From NCBI RefSeq assembly GCF_027942865.1, contig NC_134526.1, positions 12,246,284 through 12,310,283 on the forward strand: a DNA stretch of 64,000 nt, read 5' to 3'. This stretch comes from Odontesthes bonariensis (lineage: Eukaryota > Chordata > Actinopteri > Atheriniformes > Atherinopsidae). Below, one piece after another: positions 48,123 through 61,836 of this stretch (position 1 is its first letter; every line of letters starts with the position of its first letter). The notes under the pieces are model-generated. The model was not told the DNA's origin. It did no database searches and was given only the letters and a program-made list of their open reading frames with translations. The translations under genes were made by a program, and so were the position numbers.

Positions 48123-51100
48123 ATACTCTAAGCCTCAGTGGAGAGTGACAGTTATTTGCTGCCCCCGCTTCCTACTCTGCCAACCAAGCACAGATGCTTA
48201 TTTCCACGTGCAATTTCAGCCCCCACCCACCCATGAGCTGTGCCTCACCCAAGCATTTAGCACCTGGCTGATTGCTACCAGTGTGGGGGTGGCAGTGAGG
48301 GCAGTTGAAGGGAAGAGGAGGGAGGACTTGCAAATTGGGAAAGTGTGCTACTTTTATAGGCTGCCCATATAATCACATCTGTACTCTGTTGCTGTCGTTG
48401 ATTCATCTGCACATCTATCGAGGACATTAGGGGGTTTTATTGTGAGGCAATCTCATGCTTTTAGGGCAGCATGCCAATAACTGACACATCTCAAATGACA
48501 TGTCCAGAGCAGACTTGCCATCACCGCTTCCCTCAGCTTGCCCTTTGTGCTTCTTAGGCAAACACAAGGAAAAGAGGCCCGCTCATGCCTGCTAACATTT
48601 TAATGTCGACATTTACAGTACGATGCACAAGAAGCAGAAGCTTTGAGGGGAAATGTTGGCGCCACGCCATATTAGAAAAGAGAGGGTATCTAACCATTAG
48701 TGTCACAGATACTAGATGAACATGTTAAGTTGACATACAACAAGAGAAGAAAAAAAGGCAGAAGAGCATGAGTAAACAGTTGGACAGAGCTGTGGGAAGA
48801 ATGATAATGAGGTGAGAGCTAAATGGTCAGCAGATACTCTTTACAATTTAAAAAAATTACAGGAACAGATTTATCTCTAACCACAACTTCTGTTATAAGA
48901 AGAAATGTATTTTAATTGTAACCACGACAGGTTATAATAATCATGAATTCAAGCATCGTGACTTATTTTGACTTGGTGAATGCTTCGTTAAACTCATCAA
49001 ATTATGTGACTTAAGAAACATTGCCATCCAATTATACTTTCCAGCATGCATTACGCCTGAGTTGAAGCTCTCCAGAAAGCCTCCTTTATCCAGTTTGAAA
49101 GAAGCTGCAGTCTCAGATGAGTCACAGATATTTTCTCAGATAAAAATGAAAACAGTGCTAACCCTGATGAAAATTCAAATCCACTTCAGCCCCTACCCCC
49201 ACCCTCTCACTTTCTAAGTCACCAGAGCAGCCGTGTGGTCCACATTTTCCTGCTAAAACTGAAATGAATGTGGCTGTGCACAATACAAGAAGAGCCATGC
49301 TCACTGCAGTTTGTGGAAAATTTTAACCCAAAGTCAATTACAGCAGTGTAAGGAGTTAATGTTTTTACAATGTTGTGGCCCTGATGTCCTTCAGCCCTAC
49401 ATGTCTGCTGCCCTCCCCTGAGTGCCCCAGCTGTCCGCTCCATTCATAACCTCTTCCACCCGCCCAGCTCTCCACTGGGCTGTGGTCAGATCATAGAGCC
49501 AGAGATTACAGCAGCTTATCCTACCCATGGGATAGCCAACGCAACTTTGGCTGGCCAAACACAGAGCCAGGCGCAGCCTGTGAAAGTGCAAAACACATGC
49601 CTTTCAGGAAGACCCCAAGGGATTGGCTGCTATCACACACCTGGCAAAGGCCACAGGAAGGGGATTTATTTAATGTGTTACACTAAACGGGGTTATCAGC
49701 TTTCTGCACAGCAACAGGCCCTCCACAATGTGAAAGAACATCCACAGTCAGCCCTTTTAATCTATTAACGCATTGCACAAAACAAATCCACCAGGATTTC
49801 AGGTGTTTCACACACCTAGCTCTTACCCTGTTTTCATTTACACAAGGAATTTGGGTACTGCTGCTCGGTGAGTGAGGGCTTGGCTAATACTTTCTATTCC
49901 TCAAAACCCACCAGAGGCATCCGTCACTTCACATCAGTAGATTTCTGAACTCCTGGAAGCTCTTAGGAGTCCTGAGACATTCTGTCACTGCCTGCTTTAC
50001 AGGCTGCCCGTCTTTCAGCTCTATTCAGTTGCAACTGTGTGACAAGACCCTCTACACAACCTATAGCTAAAGAATATCAAAATGTAAATTCAAACTTACA
50101 GTGAAATGGGCAAATATTGATACCCCCTTTTTTGTTATGTGGAATGTGTACTTCATACACGTATTAAATTTGAGTTGAAATAATTGCAGTGAGGTTACAG
50201 TTCTGCGTCTGCTTGTGTATCAACTACGATCGATTGTGGAGCACTGACCTTTCTATGGTACAGTCTATCTTAAAATACCCCATGTTATAGAGCTAGAAAG
50301 TAATTCAATGAATAGCCATCTCATTTATAATTTAGGTGTAAATCATCCCTCAGCAAAGCTTGTACTGTGGCCATCCTCTCTTCTTGATTTCCTTCAGTCT
50401 GTCATCAAGAAGAAAAACACATGCTCATTCAGACTGAGGTTAAATTAATGACTCGGCCAGTCAGTATTATTCAGTTGCTTTGACTTGTAAATCATACCCT
50501 GCTTTTTTGAGATTATTTTCCTGTTATACTTTCCTAAAATCAACAAATTTTCATGGAGTGTTCAACCAGGAGTCCCTCAAATACACTAAAAGTTGGCACT
50601 AAAAAAATTCAGTTCCCTGTTCTCCCTGCATGCTATTTTACTGTTGTCTGTAGCATATATTAGCGCCTGAGGGCAACAGGGTCAACCTGGCATGAGAGAA
50701 TAGTTATTATCTTTTTCTTTCTCTTTCTTTCTGTATTTTTTTCAGGTCTCCCTCTTCTATTTGTGTTTTTCTTCTTCTCTCTCTTTTCTCACTCTGGAGC
50801 TGCATGCAAGATGATTCATTTCAGCTGAGTTATGTACAACCAGCTCCAACAGAAACACTTTTATTCTCCTGATTCCTCCTCCCCATCACATTCAGCCATT
50901 TTCTATCAACACAGAGATGCGTATCCTTCTATATGTAAAATCCTCCCCAGCGATCCTGGAGGTCGTTGCGTGTGGAAAGTAAGCATTTTAGAATCGTTAT
51001 TCCCAAACCTCAGCTCCTTTTTCAACCAGTGTTCCAATCTGTAAATATGAGGGTGAGAAACCAGTGGAACAGTTAATGTAATGAGCTTTGTTCAAATCGA

Positions 51101-53090
51101 GCATCTTCTTGGTTTGTGTTGCAGATGCTGTACTGTATTTTCCTCTGTGCTGTTGTGGAGACTGGGGCTGGCCTAATCAGATGGATCAGCTGACACAGAG
51201 AACCATCCATAGAGATGACAGATGGAGAGACGTGTTCAATTGGTTTTCTGTTTAGTTTCCTGCTTCTCACTTCAAGATCCATTAGGAGCTGGGAGACAAA
51301 CTCCTTGACGGGAAAGAAACTGATCTGACGCAGTGAGAGCAATAGTATGATATTGATTTGCTTTTGATGTTTAATCGAGTTTCTTAGAGAGGAAACTCAA
51401 CCAGAGGAGGCTGTGATGGGAAGGAGCAATGGGAGTCGGAAAGATGAAAGCGGTATCTTGCTGAATTTTGACATAATGGACTAAATTTTAAATGCACTGA
51501 CCAGCATTCCTAAAAAGCAGAGGGGTGCACTGAGAAAACCCAATCAGTGCAGATTTGGGTTTAGAGATGATGAGAAAAGAGTAGCAGGAAAGGCTAGGGT
51601 ATCTCTACTATACCAACAAAATTCATAAAACTCCCTCCCCATGCTTTTGCCCCCCCACCATGCCCAACAAACACACACAAGGGGTAGTATTTTTAGCATA
51701 TCAACCGTAACTCTCTCACTGCATGCTGGGGCTGCTGGGCCTCTTTTATTTTAATCCAGACGGGAGAGAGATGAAGAAAGGAAGAGAAAGAGAGAAGTGT
51801 GAGTCATCCAGCGCTACCTTCATGCCACTGTGGCCCTGTTCCTTTCCGCCATCTCACTATCTTCTTTCCTCCATCTGTCTTTTTACTTGGCCTGATACTG
51901 TATGCATCTATCTATATATCATATCTGAGTTTCATGAGCTACAAATCTCCATATCAGTTCTGTAATTTCACATTCTGTCATATTGAATTCAGGCTAGGTA
52001 TGAACTGCGGACTAATAAGCAGCCTTGGCATCCAATTTGTCATACATATTCCCCAGAACAAAGATGGTTGGCTGCATATTATCCTAGAATGATAGCTAAT
52101 TAGTGATAAAATGTGATGCAAAAACAAAGTGTTCAAGGTCGATTTGTGAAATGGTCCATGTAGCATTGTGCCCTGAACTGTATTTTCATGCATTCGTGGT
52201 TTGGCTTAGTGAAAGTGAGCTTGTCAGTTAATTGATTCCTGCTTTTTTATCATTTTCTTATTGATCTTTTTTTTTTGCACGTGTCCAATGCTGTGGATTG
52301 CTATGAACAATTTAAAAAATACAATCAAAATAAGTCAAACCTCTCACTTTTAGGAGCATTTGTCACATAGCCTTTGCAGAGACAAGCTAAAAGCACAACA
52401 CTGGCATGTTGACGTGCATGCAAGTTAGCTTTTAGCATCGCCAATATTTGCCCTCCTTTCAGCTCTGTTGTGTTCTCTACTGACCCTTGGGGGAATTATT
52501 GGATTCCTATGCTAAGTGCTCCACTTTGTTCACTATTTAGCTTTGTCTGTTGGCAGTTAAGTGCTGGGAAGGTCATGTATAATCTGAGGGCTTTTAAATT
52601 GAACCAGGATAATAAAATTTGGTGCAAGAACTGAAAAATACTGAGCTGTAAAATGCCATGACACCCTCTTGGCCTGAGGGGATTAACTGTTGACGTGATC
52701 ATTTCTTTGTCATGTGACAGCTGTCATTGTCATTATATTTGTTTGTTTGTTTTTTTCTTTTTCTTTTAATAAAAGCAATAAGAATCTGCAGATATGTTTA
52801 GAAGCTGTGTCACCCTGCGGAGTGCCTTAAATTAAACATGAATGTCACAACGTATCATGTTCTTAATCCTCTCCTTTCAAAAAAGACTGACCATGCTAGC
52901 ATGAAAAGTTAATGAAGTAGGATATAGTTTACAGAAGATAAGATGTCATATTTCTGCAGGTATTTGGTGAAAAATGTTTTTGGCTGAGCTGAAATTCTAA
53001 ACTCACTGCTGATGAAAAGATTTAATGTTGAGGGATCCGACTTACAAAAATTTCTGTCAAATTTCAATTTATTTTCAAGCAATTTCACTT

Positions 53091-53519
53091 TTAAAGGTGA
53101 ACTGCGGTATTTTCAACATTAAAAAAAAACTTTTGTCGTGTTTTATTTGACATTTTGTACTGGATGTTCGTTGATATTACTCCGCCACCGCTAAGGAAAT
53201 AGTGCGAGCATGAACGAGCTGCCAAATAAAACACGACAGAAGCAACTTTTCGCAACGAAATTTGATATGGATTACCAGTGCACACCAGTAACCACTCCGG
53301 TGAGTTGATTATTTTGAAAACGGACGTTTATTGTGCTTTTACGGACCTTTCTAGACATGCACCATGACTTGCCATTCTGAAGCAGGTTGAGAAGAATCAA
53401 AATTAGGCAAATACCGGAGACAGCAGTAAACATCAAAAAAGCGGTGAGGGGGGTTCTAAAACATTGCAGACGACTCAGAAAAGAGGCTTAATGTTGAAAA
53501 TACCGCAGTTCCCCTTTAA
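53091..53519. mobile_element. MITE with 31-bp terminal inverted repeats and TTAA ends
   Basis: Left end 53091-53121 (TTAAAGGTGAACTGCGG then TATTTTCAACATTA) and right end 53489-53519 are reverse complements with one mismatch in 31. Both boundaries read TTAA, the target used by piggyBac and Kolobok. An internal inverted pair (GTCGTGTTTTATTTG and CAAATAAAACACGAC) adds a second hairpin. No transposase frame. Confidence 0.8.
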
Positions 53520-54550
53520 CCTAAGAATAAAAAATCTTGGGTTGAGCAAACTCTTAATTCTTCAGCTCTAACCACAGTTTGTATTCTGGAATACTCTCTA
53601 GCACAATGACACTATGGAGAATGTAGGTGTTCAGTGCTCCAAATGAAACTGTTATATAAATCATTTGTTCATACCCTTCAATGCGGCTCATAACAGTAAC
53701 CCCCCGTTACAAGCGGCTCAAGAGAAATACGACTCATATGAGCATTTCCACATCCGCGAAGACGTCATTCTCAAGTGTTTCGTTTAAGAAGCCACAAAGT
53801 CCCGAAAGGGAGGAAGAAGCGGGAGCTGATGGAGCAGCTAAGTGCTGTGCTTTCAACAACGGATCTTTGTGTGGTGTGAAATTGAGATCAATATCCATTA
53901 AAACCAGACAACACTTCACTAAAACACTTAAGTCACTTCCTGGTTGGGTTCTGACAATAACATTACTTAGTTAGGGTTAGAGAACTATAATAGTTCAGGC
54001 TAAAATACATTATTTTTACAATGCGACCATTGAAGTCTCTGATACTTACCAACTGTGCAAAAGAGTTTTAGAAAACGATAAGAAATATGTAGTGTCTGAT
54101 AATTACCAGCTGTGTAGGGGAGTTTAAAACAAACAAAAATAAATAAATAAAACATCTTGAGAATAACACACTGCCCAGTTAGTGTGTCCAGAAGAGGCTC
54201 AATAGATGGAAGATTCTACCCTACTTAATGAAAAACACACCCACATTGAGACAGAGATTCTACGGAGATTTGGGCTTGAAAGATCTCTCCAGACTTGATG
54301 CATCATTCTGTAATTCTGATACGGACCTGGTTGACAATAAAAGTTTCTGTGTTCGACCAAGTCTGTGTCAGCAGAGTTCTTCCTGCATCATCTACACAAA
54401 GGCTGTTTGAAGGCGACCATTCCCAATACACCACACCATCGTACTTTTGGATGCCATTTTGCCAGTTGCCTTGGTTACATAGAAAAACAACACGTTTCTA
54501 CGAAATATTGTCAGTTTCTTTTGGCTTTAAAAGAATGCTATCAATGTGAG

Positions 54551-54742
54551 AGGTAGGGTACAGGTATAGTCCATCACAGGGCCACACAAGACAAACAACC
54601 ATCCACTCAATTTAGAGCCACCAATTAACCTGACATGCATTCACGGTGGCAGAAGGAAGCCAGAGTACCCAGAGAGACCCACGCTTACACAGGGACTCCA
54701 CACTGTGAGGTGACAGTGCTAACCACCACACCACTGTGCAGC
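54551..54742. mobile_element. teleost interspersed retroelement fragment (LINE/L2-associated type)
   Basis: The text TAGTCCATCACAGGGCC, then CAATTTAGAGCCACCAATTA, GGAAGCCAGAGTACCCAGAG, and GGTGACAGTGCTAACCACCA to CACTGTGCAGCC follows, in order, a very common fish dispersed repeat often found next to L2-type LINE ends. Exact family assignment needs a repeat library. Confidence 0.6.
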
Positions 54743-57700
54743 CCATCAGAAGCAAATGTAAAATTTGAAATGTTGAAGCCTTACTTACACTTTTAACACC
54801 GATAAAGATTTGATTTTAAGATAAATTCACACTAATATTGGATTCAATTCAATTCAATCTTTTGTAACCATAAGAAGGGTCCATTTTTAAAAGATAAAAT
54901 ATCAACTCTAAGAGAGTTTTTTAAACTCTGAATTATTGTGTATTCAATGGTCACACATGTAGACTGAGTTCATTTTAACTCACACAGAGCTTATTCTAAA
55001 GGCCAGAATGGTCTGTGTGGAGGTGCTTGAGGAAATGTCAAAGGGATCACAAAAGTAAATGGGATTTGTCCTCTGGAGAACATGGAAGTCTTAACAAAAT
55101 TTCACAACAATCCATCAACAAGATATTCACTGGGTCTAAACTAAAGTACCAAACCTACAGCCATAGCAATGCTACTGGCATGCCAAATATACTAAAGAGC
55201 ACATCTTATTCTCATTTCCAAGTAAATTATATTATTCTTGGGATGTACGAGAATAGACGTACAAACTTTAATGTGTTAAAAATACATAAATTTTCTTATA
55301 CTGTACATTGCTGTTATTGTCCTATCACCTTACCATGAATTTATATTTCTAAGGAATATACATTTGAAAGATTAGAACAATTAGACAAAATGTGCCCCAT
55401 TCTACTGCTATGATTATCATAATTATAGGCATTACTTAGGACAATCATTTCAGCAAAAGAACAATAAGAAAATGAACATGATTATCCTAGATAGCAAAGA
55501 GATATCATTAAAGAGGAGAAGGCAGACTTTCAGCGGGAATTAATTTGTGGTGAAACTGCCTCAGGGCCATTGCCTTACAGCAGGGCTTGTCTGATGAGTC
55601 AATCTTTCACTTTAATGTTTCAGTGATGTTATTCATTCTAGTTTTTTTTATTTGTTTTTTTTAGTTTTTTTAGCACTAATGTTTTACACTTGTTTACCCC
55701 AATTCATAATCACCCAATTTGTTTTCACATTTTTTCATTACGTCAAATCACTAAAGCAGTTTGAACTTTAACCGTGTCTGACCTTAGTCTTTATTCTGTC
55801 ACACTACAGCTGCAAGACCTGAACAAAAGTTCTGTCCACTTTTCGCTCTGTTATCTAAACCAAGTAAGTAAGGCTGTAAAGCGAAGTAAAATCCAAAACA
55901 CAACCAGGCTGTCAGATGGAGGTTTTCAGTTGTGCAAAGTTCTTTGAAATGCAAAAAAGCTTGTTTACTGCTGTCTTTCTTCATCCTCGCTTTCATTTCT
56001 TTTTGCATTACATTGATTAATGCATGATAAATGTCTCCCGCTACTGGAAACAAGAGCTGGAGATGAGTAACACGGCATATTTACCAAGGGAGAATCAAGT
56101 GAACCTGGTGAGCCAAGTGCTCCCTAACTGATGACAAAATGATGGAGGTAGAAGCTGTGATTGGGTAATGAAGCCTGAGTGTTTTGGTAGGAAAACAGTC
56201 GAGCAGACTGTTTGAAAATGTCAGTGTTGGGGAGTATGGGTTGTGAGAAGCGGCAGTATGTCCAAACAGAATGTATGTCTCTCACTCTGCATGTCCCTAG
56301 ACACTTTCCTCTCACAAACGGAATCACACAAGCACATGTTCACGCAGAGACAGCCACAATAACTGTGCCAGTGTGGCTCACAGTCCGCCCTTCACAAAAC
56401 AGAATTCAACAAAAGCATTGCACAAGCATTGTTCACTGTGGTTAACTGTTGTTTTTCCAGTGGCAGCAACAGACATGAGAACTGCTGGAAAGTCAGAAAG
56501 CGAAAAGGGAAATTTAGTTTCAAATCAGTGGTGGAAGCTTCGTGATGGTACGATGATGATGAACGCATCTTTAGTAGATGCACTATGCCCTGCAGGATGC
56601 AAAATGAGGACATTACACACATACTCGCGCATTATGTGTCACTTATGCTGTTTCTGCCTTCCCATACACATTCTCTCGCACACACACAACATACTGATGC
56701 TTAAGCAAATGCTTCTTCCAAGGACTCAGTCTAGCACGCAGTAGCAGCCACACTCAATATCTTCCTTCTACATATTGAAACATAGAATGGAAACTGAAAT
56801 AAAGCTCAATAAAACATTGCGAGCTAACGCTGGTTCGGTTTAATCTCATTACACTGAGAGCCCGGGGCTTCTCTACTCCTATTTATAGCACACTGAGAGA
56901 GAGAGGAAGGCTGATGTTCATGTGCACAACATCATTGGATTGTGCAACTTTGGCCATGAGTGGCAAAGGACATGACCAATCGCAGACAGGTCTTGCGTCA
57001 AATTTGATGTGACAAAATACACAATTGTCAGTCATCTGTGAAGACAGCCGGCGTCATTCTCTATCCTCCAGACACATGCATGCTCCCTCATATTTCTCAT
57101 TTACTTTCTTTTCCTCTGCTCTTTTTATCCTCACACCCTCTCTCTTGAGCCGGCTTGTCTCGTTACACCTGTTTGATGGGGGTTGCCCGTTAAAGCCTGC
57201 AACATTTACAGCACTGTGCCCCATGTACCCTCTTCTGTTGCAGCTGCTGTGATTAAACCAAGATATTTCACTAGTTGGATTCAGCTCATTTACTGTTTTT
57301 TGCAAATATACTGTATGTGAGAATTTGGTACCCTTGCCCAGGGGCATTGAAACTCTTACTGGGTACTGTCAGTACTACAGATTGCAGCAGAAAGCTTTTA
57401 AGTTCTCCTTGAGAAAACAAGCCAACAACAAAAACTAAAAACTCAGGGGAGGAAAGCTGCACAGAGTGAGAGAAGACTCAATTCTGATCTTCGTTAAAGA
57501 AAACTCTCAGCAAAACCCCCAATTCACACAAGTAATCATACAATAAGCCCTTGTGCACAAACAAACACATAGATAGAGAGTGCTAAGGTCTCACTGGTCT
57601 TAATTACATTGCCTTTATTGGGGATAAAATACATGTCCCAGTCTAATGAAGAGTGTGACTGAAAGACTGCCTGTTATCAACTTCACTCAATAAAATAAAG

Positions 57701-57920
57701 AAAAAAACAAATGTGATCTTCAAAATGTCAAAATCTCAGACTGAAAAGTGGCATCACATAAAAACATCACACTGTACCCTTGAGCCATGTTTTTCTCTCT
57801 CTCTGCCCTCAACAGCCTGAATGTTCCTGAATGTTAATGTGTGAACACGACCTACAAGAAATGCCTTGACAGGCTATGTAGTTCACACTTGATCTGTCAG
57901 AGGTCAGGAGCTGAAAGAGC

Positions 57921-57939
57921 TTTTTTTTTTTTTTTTTTT
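57921..57939. repeat. poly(T) run, 19 bp
   Basis: Homopolymer T on the plus strand. No retroposed body was recognised next to it. Confidence 0.85.
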
Positions 57940-59345
57940 CACAAACAGAAGAAACTGAGGTGTGTATGAGCCTACCACACCTTATGTCAGCTATGAATCA
58001 TATGCAGCTTCATGCATTATGTAAAAATTTCAAGCAGTCCCACAAACCTTGTTGCAGCAGCACAGGTTGCAGGTGTATATACAGTATAACGAAGACTGGT
58101 GTGTGTGTGTGTGTGAACTCTCCACATGAACCTACTGCATGAGTTCTTCAGCCGTTCTGTTTTTTTCTGTTTTAGTGGCAGTGTAAAATGATTTTGCTCC
58201 CACAGAAGTGACTCAAATGCAGTGTGTTCCTAAGTACGACCCCCATCACTGCGTCAACAGTAACATGCAGTAAAAATTCATTGTTGTGTGGAGGTATATA
58301 CAGTACCATGCACTGCATTTGCACGTAAGAAAATACAATTAAATGTAGCCCTGATACTGTTGCTCATTTTAGAACGTGTAAGATGTAAAACTGATAGAAA
58401 GAGTTGTACTTTTCAATCTTTGGAGTGATTAAGGAATGACATGGTCCGCTAAAGACTTTGAAAATTGTCCAAAAACTTTCAAAATCGTCTCAACTGCTTA
58501 CGTCTGGATTGTCACATTATGTAATTTGAGGGATTTTGATATGATTAAATACTTTACATTTTGTTTTGCAATATAAACCTATAGAGAAAGCCTTTTCTTT
58601 TTCTTATACTTTCTTAAGGGATGTACAATAATACAGCCCACGCATGGCTCTGAATATAAGAATAATAATAACAATAGTAATAGTAACAGGTATTTGCTGG
58701 CTGATTGTGTTCTTCTGTCTTCTAAAACAGTTCACACTTAAATATTTTGTGGTACATTTAGCGGGCTTTTGTGTTGATATTGTTTGTTTTAGCATTTTTT
58801 CCAATCAAGCTCAAACAACAACACTTTCATAAAACTACATCAGACCAATGAAGGCCTACAACAATCTTTTTCCTCCAATAATTTTGGGATGCTCTGTATC
58901 TGTCAGTTATAATAAACATGTATTAGCAACTCATATGTGCATTATTTGTGCTATAACCAACATAAAAAAAAAAAAATGAAGATCAAAGCCTTTGTCAAAA
59001 ATCTTGGATTGTGATGCTCATAGTAAGGCACGTCTTTGATACGGTGCCATTATTGATGCCATCTGTTCCTACTCTAAATAGGAATCAAACTCTTTCGTAA
59101 TCATCCAGTAAAGCTGCCACTCTGCCAGTAATTTTGGCCAAGAACACTGTCCAAAGGCAGGAGGTCTGGAAGAGATACCTCCGATGAGGAGTCAGTATCA
59201 GCAGGCAGCTGAACAAGCATGCAGTTTTAAATTGAGTCTCTCGGCATTAAACGTGGTCCCCAGGTGAATGCCTTCATCCTTTGCAGCTCTAATTTGTTGA
59301 GAGTTCCTGTTTGAACTAGGCTCTATTTGCGCTTCCCTGACTTAC

Positions 59346-59627
59346 CCCACAATTGTCTAACATGGTGTCTACTCGACAGGTGTACACCATTTGTTCTTTC
59401 TGCTCCGCTGAGTGCGTGCTGCACCGGCACACGGCTGACGGAGGGATTGCCAATTTCAGTCGTTGAGACAGATCTACACTAAGACAGCAGCCCGACGCAC
59501 ATTTGAGGGGGGTAGCCCTCTCCGTGTCACCACTTGGTGCCACAGAATCTGAGCCACTTCTGAATGATGGGGGCTTCTCTCGCTGTCTGGAGCACAGTGT
59601 CATTATTAACACTCCTATATGGTAAAT
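59346..59627 (-). CDS. unassigned candidate exon, 94 codons, Cys-rich
   Basis: On the minus strand an acceptor (TTCTTTGTCAG) and a strong donor (GTAAGTCAG) bound 282 nt that is open throughout and phase 0 at both ends. The translation includes LCSRQREKPPSFRSG, LKCASGCCLSVDLSQRL and AVCRCSTHSAEQKEQ, with seven to eight Cys. I do not recognise a family. Chance openness of this length is uncommon but not excluded. It could be a distal exon of another minus-strand gene. Confidence 0.25.
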
Positions 59628-61132
59628 CTGACAAAGAATGAGCATCATTATTCTGTTCTATTTAACTGGGGCATTTGGTGAACGTCTACCACCTACTCTG
59701 AAATTGAACATTGCACATTTTGTTTTTCTCAGGAATGAAAAACCTTTTCTTTGGGTTGAAGTGAGCAATTTGATTTCACTCGAAAGATTTTTCCGTATAG
59801 CTCCTCAGTGCATCTATAGGCTTGAAGAATAAATGACTACTACTGCCGCTAAAAAGCTTAATATTCTGTGTCATGAGAAGAATACATCCAAGGAGGTAAT
59901 TTTTTTTAAGATGTCTTTTAGAGAGGTGTTGTTTTTTCATCTCACAGCAAAAAAACTAATAGTTTCTCCTTCAAAAAGACTTTCCTTTGATGTGAAGGTC
60001 TGTTTGAACTCCCTCTTTAATGGCAGCTGATTTCCAGCTATGATATGAAGGTGTTTGTTCCTGTTAAGCTCTTGAAATCTATGATTCTTACAGAATTGAC
60101 TGGCGCATGAGGGACACAAATTCTAATCAGTATAGAGTAACTTTAAAGAAAAGAGTACAGGGGGTTATGATGCTGTGAATGTTGGTGAGCAGTTTATTTC
60201 TCCACTGAGATGTGAAGATTTGAGATACAGATATGACTTCGAGGGGGGGAGAGACATTGCAAGGCGCAGCTGATGTCAGTGGACAAGAGAAGGAGAGTGG
60301 GATTAAATGATAGATTCATGATAGTATGCTTAATGCAGCTATAAGCAAGAAGAAGGCTATCAGAAACAATCTTAGAGGCTGCAGGGATCCAATGAGACAG
60401 CCACACAATGGAGAGACAAAGCAGAAAACAGAAATAGAGATGAAATCAATACTTCCTTTTTACACTGAGGTGAAATGAAGCACAGCGAGCATAGAGGATC
60501 ACAAAGACACATGCAGCAATCAAAGACTTTCATTTGAATGGACAAAAGACTGACTCAAACAAGATTATTAGACAAGAATTTCTTTTTTAATGGTCTGTAG
60601 GATGCTTATCACAATCACAATGGGTATTTTGAATGAAGCAAAGAAAAGGGACAGATAATGAACCGTAGCAGAAAGTTCAGTAAAGGCAGTTTATTGGAAC
60701 GTGACATGAGAAAGGAGTAAGGACTTGGGCTTCTTAGAGACCAAATGAAAGCAGACAAGCTGCCTCACACAGGAAAATAATTGTAGGTAACAAGAGGACT
60801 TGTTGTGCAGCATGTTGTGGCCCACTTTGTTCCCTCTTACTGGGATCTCTGCCCATGCTCGGGAGTCAGAAAAAGAACAATGTACCACCACTTTAAGTAG
60901 AACTTGTGTGAATTTATTCAAATTGCAACATTTTTTTTACTGGATTGACAAAGGAAATTGCATGTGCAAAATATGTTTAGCAGTGACCTGAGTATCTGTG
61001 ACAGACTACAGTCAGAAAAATATTGAGAAGAGATGAAGCACAAAGAGAGAGCATTAGATAAGGACTGCATACACTGCCCTCCAGCACACACCTGTTAGGT
61101 GTCACTGTTAAAAGAGCTTGATGGGATTTTAC

Positions 61133-61214
61133 CTGAGGTTTCCAGGATCTGCTAGAGCCACGTAATAGTGATCAGTGTTCCAGTACATGAACTGCCTCCA
61201 GATACCAATTAGCG
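61133..61214 (-). CDS. unassigned candidate exon, 82 nt
   Basis: The minus strand shows TTCTCTTTACTCTCAG as acceptor and GTAAAATC as donor. The one open frame reads LIGIWRQFMYWNTDHYYVAL then ADPGNL, which looks protein-like (aromatic-rich). At 82 nt an open frame is expected by chance, so the support is mainly the splice sites and composition. Its phase (2 out) does not join the candidate at 59346-59627 directly. Confidence 0.3.
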
Positions 61215-61822
61215 CTGAGAGTAAAGAGAACGCATGATGTTTCCACAGAGGAACACAATCTGTAGCTTAAACAGATGGTTCCACTACACAAATTAGATAA
61301 AAGGTGTACTAAGTGCTATTAAAACACATTTATTGGGAAAATTCCTGGATATCCACAGTATGAGATGTTTTATTTCTAGAAATGTTAATGTATAATCAAC
61401 GACTAAATACAGCTGTTGTGCTAATTAGCTGGAGCTGTACCTCATTATGAAGTAAATTATTATGGCATGTGGCCAGTCAGGCAGGGAAAAGAGCAGTTCA
61501 AGCTTACAAATTTGCCCTGGATCCCTAGCTTGTGGGGGGAAAGGTGTAAAGAATGCATGAGGTGGTTGGTGAGGTGAACAAGGCTTTAGTTTGAAATTGT
61601 TGGCGATGACTGAACACAGAAGCAGCTCTGTGCTGCAGTTAAAATCTCTGAAGAGTTCTCTTCCTCTGCATTATTAGTCTCTTTTCACCTTATCACCACA
61701 CAAGTCACCATGCATATCTAGTGGGATCTGCTCCACTCTGACATACAATACAGTTGAGCCATCAAGTGCCTGTAGGCTTTGCCTTTTTTTAGGTAAATGA
61801 AATCTACAAATGCACAAAACAA

Positions 61823-61836
61823 GTAACCATAGCAAC
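61823..61836 (+). promoter_or_regulatory. RFX X-box
   Basis: GTAACCATAGCAAC fits GTNRCC-(0-3)-RGYAAC without mismatch. It lies about 610 bp upstream (minus-strand sense) of the candidate exon at 61133-61214. Confidence 0.45.

Larger units (their letters stand above)
44383..53090. other. upstream of the pde4a long first exon; no gene seen
   Basis: Contains a poly(C) run (44607-44624), a CA microsatellite (48091-48118) and a high-complexity block at about 47,090-47,900 that could be regulatory. Open frames of 60-110 codons on both strands lack splice support or familiar domains. More distal pde4a first exons could lie here unseen. Confidence 0.5.
53520..59345. other. noncoding stretch, no gene supported
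   Basis: Mostly AT-rich. It includes a CpG-bearing island at about 53,690-53,960 of unknown origin, a retroelement fragment (54551-54742), and a poly(T) run at 57921-57939. Confidence 0.5.

Noticed and set aside
56373..56744. 123-codon plus-strand open frame
   Set aside because: No splice logic, no familiar domain, and a composition following the local CA-rich DNA.
59024..59032. miR-124 gene (TAAGGCACG seed text)
   Set aside because: Only nine bases match. The rest of the mature sequence and a stable hairpin are absent.
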